Assembly: GCF_025024155.1 (NCBI RefSeq)
Contig: NW_026251868.1
Coordinates: 1-30,046, forward strand
Source of the DNA: Gamsiella multidivaricata
Lineage: Eukaryota > Mortierellomycota > Mortierellomycetes > Mortierellales > Mortierellaceae
Direction of reading: 5' to 3'
Length of the DNA stretch: 30,046 nucleotides
Numbering within the stretch: position 1 is the stretch's first letter; each line of letters opens with the position of its first letter. A program made the position numbers and the translations under genes. Below, piece after piece: positions 22,657-30,046 of the stretch. Under the pieces are notes generated by a model. The model was not told the DNA's origin and ran no database searches. It was given only the letters and a program-made list of their open reading frames with translations.

Positions 22657-25256
22657 ATGGCGGATAGCCCTCAGTTTGCTGCCCTCCAGAATCAGGTTGT
22701 ACCATCAAACTGTTGGATCCATTCAATGAAGCTGCAGCGACGGAGGAATGGAGCTCATTGTCAAACAAACGGTTCTCCTTTAGATGTAAGCGTGGTCAAC
22801 GGATGCGTTCTGTGCCACGTCGATCGGGGAGGTGACCGTGACAATTGATCCAGCCAAGATTCATACGTTCTGCCGTATGCACATGCTGGAGGCGCTCCCT
22901 TCTTCCTCACCCTCAATCCACAGGGTAAGCGATGGAGCTTGAACTCCTCTAACTATTTTTTTTTCTTTTTTTTTTCTGCACGTCTGAGCCTCACAACTAG
23001 GTTACCTACTATCAAGAGTATCGATATGAGCGCCTCGTCTGCCTCCTCCGAGATGGCGACACGTAGGCATCAGTCAACAGAGGGGAGCGACTGGAGTGTG
23101 CAGGAAGAACTGAATGACGATCCGAAAACGATCTTCCTTAGGAAGTATCTACCTTGGGTCATGGAGCAGTGTGAAAAAGAGCATGTCTCATTCGCTTCGT
23201 TTGTCCAGAAGTTTAAACTGTTCGACTTTCAGGATGCGCAAGACACTTATGAAGCCCTGATCAATTCCACACAGCTCAAAACCTTGCGCCGACAAGCGTT
23301 GATACAGCGTACAACATTTTCAGGAAGCACAGTCTGCGGCGATTCTGGTCAAATCACATGCTGAAGATGGAGCGAAGTGAGACAAAGATCAACTTTGACA
23401 CCACGGCCGCGAAGACTGCAAGGATTGTGCAGGATGCGATTCTGAAGGAGACATCGAGGGCTGCAGGGCTGTTGGAGAATGAAAGCAACAGTCAGGACAA
23501 GCTAGAGTGCTCAGCGCGGCCAAAACGAAAGATGCAGCAAGGTACTTTTGCTTACTCTAGCAAACTGCTCGTTGCCCCAACTTTCATGTTATCCTTTGGA
23601 GATTTACACTGGTATTTTGATTGTATGGATTTAGGTGGATCCTTCAAGGAGAGCAACAAGCAGGTGAGGACTGTAGACGAGACTTCAACAAGTTGGGAGA
23701 TTGATGAAGACGTAACCACCATCAGCAGGATTCAAGGGACAACAACCAACTCTGAGGATGACGCTGGCGCTCAGGGTCTTGCGGCAACGCCACAACCTCA
23801 CTTCAATCTTGATTCGGTACGGCGCATCACGCTCACTATGGCCAGATTCGACGTTGGTGCAGCTTTCAGGCGTCTGCAGGAGGAGGCAGTCCCATTCATC
23901 AACGATGAGAGCCTCAAGGTGTCGGTCAAGAAGCTCTGCCTGATGTTGTAAGTCTCACGGGACGAGTTTCATGGCGCTGCATATATAGCACATGTACACC
24001 AGCATATGGCGCTTTTGCTAAACACTCACATCTATGCTACGGAGATAGGTCAGGAAACTCAATCTGAGATACTTCCGAACGTTTACCAGGAATGCCGACC
24101 GACGCCCTTCGCAGCATCCTTTCTGAGATCAAGCCAGCAGTGATTCGGCTTTCCACTCAGGAGACACGCCTATTCCTGGACCTCTCGTATGAGCTTGCCA
24201 CAACCGGTCGTGTACGATCTTAAGCTCTGGAGATAGATCAAGAAGAGGACCTGCTGCAGCTTTTCCAGGGTCTGTAAGTACTTCTATTTTGCGTTTTAAA
24301 GCCAGCCTAACGAAGCGGTCATTTTAGCCCCGTTGCATCTGGTAAAACGCTACTCCTACGTTTATTATTATTATTATTATTATTTTTTTTTAGTTCCAAG
24401 AAGCTTCCGCCTGTTGCGCTCCCCTCTATCGCAGACAATGAGGACACTTACTCGCACGGCGCACTCGACTCTCTTTTTTCATTTTTTTTTCCTGCGTCGG
24501 ATTTCGAGTACCGTCTCTGGTGGGCCAATCGTCCCTCACCAGGGTCTCGGAAGCGACGGGGGGTGAAGGAGGCCAACAAGCCCGATGGTACCGTCATGAA
24601 GAAGCAATTTGATGTGGCCTTTGCCGAAATCAAGGCTCCCAAGGACGATAACAGCACCCGCCTCTACATCCAGGACAAGTGGGCACTGACGTCGTTGGCC
24701 AAGAATATTATCGATCTGCACCTGCACGAGCGGCGTACTATCACATCGATTTATTGCCTACAGGTCTTTGGTAATTAAGAGAAGATCAAAACTGGATCAA
24801 GTTATTCTTTCTCACTGTATCGTTCTCTGTAGTAACGGTTGTTGGTACTGTCCATTTGTCCGCCTAGGATATCAACTCGCTGTTTATGAGCTTCGTTTTC
24901 AGGCAGGACTGTATAATACCTACCGCGCGATAAGAACGACATCCACTGCTTGATTCGCTGCATGGAGCTTCTCAACACCCTCAGGGTAATTTTAATGCTC
25001 TATGACAACCAACTCAACATGGGGCCTAAGGTTTTCAGGGACTAACTCTGTAGTCTTACTTTTTTTGTTTCTTTCTCAACAGACTCTTCTAGATGATATT
25101 CTAGTCCGTCAGTATGTCCATACGCCACCTCGGCGCGATCCCGACCATTTGTTACCAGAAGAGTTTCGACCGCAACCAACTAACATTACCCCTTCGCCTC
25201 GACGGTTCTTTGGTTGCGTTATCAAGGCAAGCACCGACAAATCTAAGTCAGGTTGA
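22657..25256 (+). pseudogene. Decayed multi-exon gene with a PD-(D/E)XK-like C-terminal block
   Basis: A broken plus-strand gene. Coding blocks with plausible GT-AG introns are about 22657-22920, 23027-23539, 23636-23946, 24430-24760, 24870-24990 and 25082-25256. Frameshifts occur near 22829, near 23325 and near 24930. The second block (helical, with a FVQKFKLFDFQDAQDTYEAL stretch) reads in one frame to about 23360 and in another after it. The 24.4-24.8 kb block includes KPDG at 24578-24589, then FAEIKAP with Glu-Ile-Lys at 24626-24634, the spacing of a PD-(D/E)XK nuclease-type core. Its tail ends with KSKSG at 25256. The style resembles large expanded families in Mortierella-type genomes, but I cannot name the family. 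Introns are rich in T runs. Confidence 0.5.
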
Positions 25257-25608
25257 TGTGATTGCTTTATACAACAAATCAGCTCCCTTCCTTGCACATA
25301 CGCACACCGTACACAATCAGAGTGAATCGCAGCATCTAAAATTCCTTTCTCAAGGAAGAAATAAAAAATAGCTTACATTGCTCCTCAAAAGTGATCAAGT
25401 GGTTTGCAAAATTGACATATCCATTTCAGTCCTTTTTTTTTATTCAACTCCAAACCCGGTATGGTTACTCCCGTGGACCGTGTCTCTTTTGTCAATAAAG
25501 GTTTTCCCATTTCGGTGCCATTAGCACTTTCTACGAATTAATGATCTAATATTCCGTTGACAGCTATCATTTTTTGCCGGTGCATAGAGCACTCTTACTT
25601 TATATTTA
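25257..25608. other. Intergenic stretch before the LINE stack
   Basis: Contains a T10 run near 25433-25442 and AATAAA motifs (near 25361 and 25494). No gene or repeat is recognisable. Confidence 0.45.
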
Positions 25609-25632
25609 GCGCATCTATTCGAATAGACGCGC
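25609..25632. repeat. 24-bp near-perfect palindrome
   Basis: The core TCTATTCGAATAGA is a perfect 14-bp palindrome. It is flanked by GCGC-A on the left and C-GCGC on the right, so 11 of 12 positions pair. It lies at the decayed 3' edge of the LINE copy beginning at 26096. Half of it (CGCATCTATTCGAAT) also occurs near 22328, inside another LINE tail. Confidence 0.8.
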
Positions 25633-25822
25633 TACGCGCTACTGCTCGTACGTACTACATAGGTCAATATAGTGCAGCATAGTTACATCCATCCCGGCCT
25701 ACACCGACATAGATATTCTGGTTTCATAATCGCCAACCGCATGGGCAAGTGCCGCACGTGTCTTGCTCGCTACGCGATCTGTTGCGCCGTAGCGTCTTTT
25801 AGCACTTTTAGGAACTTCAGTC

Positions 25823-25860
25823 TTTTTTTTTTTTTTAACATAAATCCACATGAGCACGAG
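25823..25860 (-). mobile_element. 38-bp LINE tail micro-insertion with 17-bp target duplication
   Basis: On the minus strand: CTCGTGCTCATGTGG, then ATTTATGTT, then 14 or more A. This matches the last bases of the family A tail at 27304-27330. It is flanked by 17-bp direct repeats, TTTTAGGAACTTCAGTC (25806-25822) and TTTTAGGAACTTCAATC (25861-25877), with one mismatch. The related copy at 26325-26341 has the site only once. Confidence 0.85.
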
Positions 25861-26025
25861 TTTTAGGAACTTCAATCCTCCCGTTCTATCCATCATGTTC
25901 AACCTCAAACGACCCTGATAATGACTCAGCAACCGTTCCTCCGCCATCCTTGACAGCTATTGCGTGCTCAATGCTAACTCCTTCCGCTGAGATCGTCCAG
26001 AGGCAACACCGCGGCTACCTGTGGC

Positions 26026-26056
26026 TTTTTTGTTAACTAGGACCCGCGGGGACACC
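26026..26056 (-). mobile_element. 31-bp LINE tail micro-insertion with 17-bp target duplication
   Basis: On the minus strand it ends GTCCTAGTTAAC followed by six A. It resembles the family C tail (29365-29390), where TCCTCGTGGGTTCTAGTTAT precedes the poly(A). It is flanked by direct repeats CCGCGGCTACCTGTGGC (26009-26025) and CCGCGGCTACTTGTGGC (26057-26073), 17 bp with one mismatch. Confidence 0.85.
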
Positions 26057-26096
26057 CCGCGGCTACTTGTGGCGCCCCAAAGTAGAGCCGATCCAC

Positions 26097-27276
26097 TTTT
26101 TTTTTTTTTATTAGCTAGGATCCTCAACGATATGGGATTTGTAGTCCACAGAGGCTGTACCTCATAACGTCTCCTACAAGCAGCATAGCTACATCCGTCC
26201 CAGCCTACACCGACACAGATATCCTGGTTTCATAATCGCTGACCGCATGGGCAAGTACCGCACGTGTCTTGCTCGCTACGCGACCTGTTGCGCCATGACG
26301 ACTTTTAGTCTGATCCTTTCACTTTTAGGAACTTCAGTCCTCCCGTTCTCTTCATCACGTCCAACCTCAAACGACCCTGATACTGACTCAGCAACCGCTC
26401 GTCCGCCATCCTTGATAACCAATGCGTGTTCAATGCTAACTCCTGCCGCTTGTATCGTCTAGAAGCAATCCCGCTGCTGCCTGTGCCGCCTGCTACACCA
26501 AAGTTCCCACGCCCGGCGCCTCCCTTAATACGTTTGCTCACCGCGGTTATCCCTACGCTCTTCTCCCATTTGACAGTAGTGTCACATCTCACATTCCAAA
26601 CTTTTGTCCTCCCAACGTCTTCTATCGCCTCGACGAACTTCTCCACCATAATTGCTGCGATCGTTTCCGTAGTCTTGAAAAGTCGTTTCCACTCTTCCAC
26701 CATGAACTTTGGCACCAACCCATGGTAAAGATCCTGCACTGTCCAGCGCTCATCATCCTCCACTGCATAGTCCTCTTCTCCTATCAGCCTAAATGTGCCC
26801 CCAATCGTCTCCATTGTCTCCCATATCTCCGCAGTGCTTGCTCTCGAAAAGGTCGGTCCGCCACCCATATTCACTTTTCCGTTTTCTTTCTCCTTCTCCA
26901 TCTTCTTCTTCCATGCTGTTACCGCTCTAGTGTGCGTCCTCTGTCCCATCGTGTTGATCTCCGCAACGGCTTTCGCCCATCCTTCTTGCTCCATTTCTAG
27001 TCCTGAGTTGCACTTCCACAGGTGCTCCATGTCCTCCGTCGTCTCCTCACATCTGCGACACGTATCTGTGGGGTACAGCGCAGGCTTTCTTTTCTTCATG
27101 ACCGCCAACGTTGGCAGCATTCCATGCAATTTCTTGACTCGGTGTGCTCTCAATCTGCAGTCGGTCGGACTCGTGTACGGTCTATTTGGCGGATTCTTAT
27201 TGTGGACGATGGCCAACATGGATCGCCACACGACTTTATCCCACTGTTTGATATACTTCTTCGTCCGATGCCAAAG
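26097..27276 (-). mobile_element. LINE (family B): ORF2 C-terminus, 3' UTR and poly(A)
   Basis: Starts right after the poly(A) of the family A element with LWHRTKKYIKQWDKV. This corresponds to the family A segment LQHRTRTYIKDWRSV, downstream of RNase H. ORF2 ends at 26305, a 3' UTR follows, and a T13 run at 26097-26109 is its poly(A). The tail reads GGATCCTAGCTAAT before the A run. What precedes it upstream in its own sequence is not next to it: the family A element sits there. Confidence 0.85.
26305..27276 (-). pseudogene. LINE ORF2 C-terminal domain (family B)
   Basis: About 323 codons of LINE ORF2, without RT or RNase H. It has the conserved DCRLRAHRVKKLHG block, then a zinc-knuckle-like C-x2-C-x8-H-x3-C (CRRCEETTEDMEHLWKC), a Glu/Lys-rich helix and the VQDLYHGLVPKF and WNVRCDTTVKWEKSVGIT blocks shared with the other copies. 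The open frame runs backward through the preceding poly(A) as a Lys run, so an apparent start near 27429 is an artefact of the junction. Confidence 0.8.
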
Positions 27277-29341
27277 TTTTTTTTTTTTTTTTTTTTTTTT
27301 TTTTATTAACATAAATCCCCATGAGCACAAGACGCATGGTCCGCAAAGGCCTTGAAGCCATAGATGCCTTCCATGCACGGCAGAGCCGCATCCCCTACCA
27401 ACTATGTTGGCTTGAGGCGTCAAATTCATAACCCATGTCGCATAGCTAGCCTAACCTAACTCCTGCGTGACCTGTTGCGCGATACACGTCTCCTAATCCA
27501 GATCCAATGTTAATAAAGTTGTTTTTAAACCGAATAACCCCTCCATTATGTCCAACTTCCCTCGCCCCAAGCAATGCTGTAGCACCCTATAATCCGCGGT
27601 CCGTCTACCTTCCTGGATCTCCGTTGCAAGTAACCGTCTCCCTTTCAAATCAGAGAAATCACCAACACTACGTTGGTGTCCCCGATCACCGTTGCGTCCT
27701 CCGGCGCGTTTGCTCATGAAGGTGATTCCAACTGACTTTTCCCAGGCGACAGTGTCCTCGCATCGTTTGTTCCATATCTTGGTCCTGCCAAATTCTTCGA
27801 TCCTGCTCACGAACTTTGTCACCATGATCGTCGCAATCCACTTGGTGGTGGTAAATAGCTGCTTCCAGGTCTCAATGAGTCCCGTTGGCACCAAACCTCG
27901 GTATAAGTCCTTGACCTCCCAATCTGCCTCACTCTCCGGCTCCTCTTCTTCCGCAACCCGATATGTCTCTCGCCTTTCCGCCGTCCCCTGAATCCACTGC
28001 ATTGACTCCCAGATAGCCTTCGTTCCTGTTGCCGAGAAGTTGGGACAAGTCGCAGTGAAGGGCTTGTCCTTCCGTTCGGCCTCCTCTCTCTCCTGTTCCC
28101 ATTTTCGCACTGCCTGTCTCCATGCACGATATCCATTCAACTCCACTTCCTCCACCGCGTCCCTCCACTCTTGTCGCTGGTCGCACAAGGTAGCTGAACA
28201 ACGCCAAAGATGATCGTTCGTCTCTGGTTCCCTCTCACACCTACGACATATGTCCGTTTGGTAGGTATCTGGATGTCGTTTCTTCATCGCCTGCAATGTC
28301 GGCAAATCTCCATGCAGCTTCTTGATCCTGTGCGAACGTAAACGACAGTCTTCCAGGCTGGTGTATAAGCGCTTTGGCGGGTTGTTATCGTGTAAGATCC
28401 GTAGCGTGGGCGCCCATGCTACCGACCGCCAATCCTTGATGTAGGTCCTCGTTCGATGCTGCAATGTCCACTGATAATGGTGCCGTACCGCGGACTGCAA
28501 CTTCAGTATCCTCCTCAAGTCCAGGTCTGCACTGTGTGTTGCAAACTGTGCGTGGCATTTCAAATCATGGTGCTGCGTTGCGTCTAGCCTCCATAGTCCT
28601 GTATCGATCCCATGTGCTGCCTTGGCAACAGTGTCTGCAGCCTCGTTGCCACGGTGTCCAGCATGTCCTCGTACCCAATGCACAGATATACCTTGTCCTT
28701 GTTGCAAGAAGGCATAATGCACCATCGCCCACCACTGTGCATCTGCAGATCTCAAACGCTGCCTTGCTGTTGCTGAATCCCGCTGCTGCACCAACTCCTT
28801 GAAATTGTTGACGACTGTGAGATTGTCGATGTAGATGTCGACGTTCTCTTCCCTTGGGCTGATAAGAATTGTTGCCAAGAGCCCACACATCTCTGCAATT
28901 GTTGACGACGCGTATCCCCCGACCCGTCCACTGAACGCCGTTGTGTAGGGACCACCATCCACAGAAACGACAACTCCGAATGCTGCACTGACCTGCTCTG
29001 TGCCGTTGTGAATCACTGACCCATCCGAGCAGAAGTGAAGCCTTCGATGTGTTTGCAAACGTCTCCTAGCTGTCCGAATTTGCTGGATTGTTGGTACCTG
29101 GAGCGCCAATCCCAGTAAATCTCGCTCAATTTCATCTGATACTGCCGGCAATGGTTGGCGAACAGGTGTCGTCATATTGTCCACCGCCTTGTGCGCATCC
29201 TCATGCAAGTGGTCTATACACGCCTCTGCATCCACATTCATATATCTACGATATAAATGGCGTCGTCTTCGTCGTTCTTCTCTGTATCGAGCCCGTCTCT
29301 CGATGTCCCGCAGGCGTTCCAGCGCGGATCCTATCACGCTC
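27277..29341 (-). mobile_element. LINE (family A): RNase H-bearing ORF2, 3' UTR and poly(A)
   Basis: The minus-strand copy begins at GAGCGTGATAGGATCC right after the family C poly(A). It carries RNase H and the ORF2 C-terminal domain, stops at 27493, and has a 188-bp 3' UTR ending GGGGATTTATGTTAAT plus poly(A) (T28 at 27277-27304). The same 3' UTR recurs at 21770-21882. It is the least decayed LINE in the window: its frame is open for 615 codons. Confidence 0.9.
27493..29340 (-). CDS. LINE ORF2 fragment: RNase H and zinc-knuckle domain
   Basis: 615 open codons lacking the endonuclease and RT parts. RNase H removes the RNA strand of the RNA-DNA hybrid during LINE replication. Catalytic positions are visible: Asp in LHFCSDGS (codon at 29025), Glu in STIAEMCG, Asp in VDIYIDNLTV, and the last Asp in VRGHAGHRGNEAAD (codon at 28635). 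A conserved DCRLRSHRIKKLHG block and a CCHC-like motif CRRCEREPETNDHLWRC follow, then the long C-terminal domain (DLYRGLVPTG, FGRTKIWNKRC). No start codon belongs to it: it begins where the copy is interrupted by the next LINE. The intact frame suggests a recent insertion. Confidence 0.88.
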   Translation of the reverse strand, partial: SVIGSALERLRDIERRARYREERRRRRHLYRRYMNVDAEACIDHLHEDAHKAVDNMTTPVRQPLPAVSDEIERDLLGLALQVPTIQQIRTARRRLQTHRRLHFCSDGSVIHNGTEQVSAAFGVVVSVDGGPYTTAFSGRVGGYASSTIAEMCGLLATILISPREENVDIYIDNLTVVNNFKELVQQRDSATARQRLRSADAQWWAMVHYAFLQQGQGISVHWVRGHAGHRGNEAADTVAKAAHGIDTGLWRLDATQHHDLKCHAQFATHSADLDLRRILKLQSAVRHHYQWTLQHRTRTYIKDWRSVAWAPTLRILHDNNPPKRLYTSLEDCRLRSHRIKKLHGDLPTLQAMKKRHPDTYQTDICRRCEREPETNDHLWRCSATLCDQRQEWRDAVEEVELNGYRAWRQAVRKWEQEREEAERKDKPFTATCPNFSATGTKAIWESMQWIQGTAERRETYRVAEEEEPESEADWEVKDLYRGLVPTGLIETWKQLFTTTKWIATIMVTKFVSRIEEFGRTKIWNKRCEDTVAWEKSVGITFMSKRAGGRNGDRGHQRSVGDFSDLKGRRLLATEIQEGRRTADYRVLQHCLGRGKLDIMEGLFGLKTTLLTLDLD

Positions 29342-30046
29342 TTTTTTTTTTTTTTTTTTTTTTTGATAACTAGAACCCACGAGGATATGTGGGATTTATT
29401 AGTGAGGGACTCTAGACTAGGGAACCCTATTGCTAGAGGCATAGTAAAGGGTGCTCAATATTCTAATAAACGGCTTTTGCCGCACCGCTGCTGGTCACTC
29501 GCAGCTCCAATCCCCTTCACAATCCCAGTCAGCATGAGTGGTAACTCGACCCCGCCTGGGGTCGGTGACTGAGCCCTGCTCCCTACTTGGCCTGTTGTGC
29601 GCGAAGGTCATCCTTTAGCCGCGTTCCTCAATCATCAAAAATTTACAGTTGCCGGTGCGTTCCATCACGTTTAGCTCCACCTGCTGCATGCAGCTTTGCA
29701 GCACTCGCTTGTCCGCTCGTTCCTCGATCTCTTTCACATCCAATGCACGTCGTTGTCTCCTGGAGGATCCAACAAAACCACTACCACTACGTCTGTGCTC
29801 TCCAACACAGTTGCGTCCCCGGGCGCGTTTGCTCATGGTAGTGATCCCATTTTCTCTTTCCCAGTCGACGGTGACTTTGCATCTTTTGTTCCAGATTTCT
29901 GTCCGTCCGAATTCCTCGATGGCCTTGACGAATCGACCGACCATGTACCTCGCGATCGAGGTGGTCGTCTTGAATAGGCTCTCCCAGTCCTTGGCGAGAG
30001 CCGTTGGTGTCAGTCCGTGGTACAAATCTTGAGCCGTCCAGGTCCC
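29342..30046 (-). mobile_element. LINE (family C), 3' part; runs off the window
   Basis: Contains the end of ORF2, a 250-bp 3' UTR and a poly(A) tail (T23 at 29342-29364). The tail has a potential stem-loop CCCAC...GTGGG followed by TTCTAGTTATC and the A run. Its 5' side lies beyond the right edge, so length and intactness are unknown. Confidence 0.85.
29615..30046 (-). CDS. LINE ORF2 C-terminus (family C, partial)
   Basis: Open from the window edge to the TAA at 29615. It reads DLYHGLTPTALAKDWESLFK, FGRTEIWNKRCKVTVDWE and KRARGRN, colinear with the family A and B ORF2 ends but clearly diverged. It ends NCKFLMIEERG. The RNase H and RT parts, if present, lie outside the window. Confidence 0.82.
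   Translation of the reverse strand, partial: GTWTAQDLYHGLTPTALAKDWESLFKTTTSIARYMVGRFVKAIEEFGRTEIWNKRCKVTVDWERENGITTMSKRARGRNCVGEHRRSGSGFVGSSRRQRRALDVKEIEERADKRVLQSCMQQVELNVMERTGNCKFLMIEERG

Larger units (their letters stand above)
25635..26096 (-). mobile_element. LINE 3' end (family B-like), with two micro-insertions
   Basis: On the minus strand it begins at GTGGATCGGCTCTACTTTGG directly after the poly(A) of the next LINE. It includes the end of ORF2 (RLLSHYQGRLRLN, GGLKFLK) and a 3' UTR matching 26304-26160 (GCGTAGCGAGCAAGACACGT block). It is interrupted at 26026-26056 and 25823-25860 by two tiny LINE-tail insertions; removing each restores similarity to the 26.1-27.3 kb copy. Its own tail is not identifiable. 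Confidence 0.8.

Noticed and set aside
26795..27355. 186-codon plus-strand open frame opposite the LINE
   Set aside because: It is antisense to a clearly homologous LINE ORF2 and reads through the T28 tail as a Phe run.

Overview
This window is eukaryotic nuclear DNA, most likely from an early-diverging (mucoromycotan, Mortierella-like) fungus. The evidence is intron-rich genes with short introns (about 75-150 bp, GT-AG), typical fungal metabolic genes, long A/T homopolymers inside introns, a chromodomain Ty3/gypsy element and decayed LINEs. The genus is inference; no rRNA or tRNA gene is present to test it.

Left half (1-13.7 kb), conserved single-copy genes. Four genes could be rebuilt exon by exon: an Atg26-type sterol 3-beta-glucosyltransferase on the minus strand (nine exons, C-terminus cut by the window edge); MET3 ATP sulfurylase on the plus strand (three exons, 574 aa); a small YbjQ/UPF0145-family protein (six exons including a 22-nt microexon, about 145 aa); and a DNAJC11-type mitochondrial J-protein (nine exons, 597 aa). 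ATG26 and MET3 are divergent across 2.3 kb that holds long homopurine tracts and a clear MET3 TATA box. These genes do not form a pathway; they are neighbouring housekeeping genes.

Middle (13.7-21 kb), retroelement territory. After about 1.7 kb without a convincing gene there is a decayed Ty3/gypsy chromovirus on the minus strand: protease, RT, RNase H, integrase, and a broken chromodomain that the open reading frames hide. Next come an LTR-like segment and a minus-strand gag-like region with zinc-binding motifs.

Right part (21-30 kb). There is an inverted pair of LINE 3' ends with an RRM-like ORF fragment between them, then a decayed multi-exon plus-strand gene (22.66-25.26 kb) whose last part carries a PD-(D/E)XK-like motif. 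The final 4.4 kb is a stack of at least four same-orientation LINEs. Each poly(A) tail abuts the interior of the next copy, so they look nested inside one another. The innermost visible copy also holds two tiny LINE-tail insertions (31 and 38 bp), each flanked by 17-bp target-site duplications. This stack is the most unusual part of the window.
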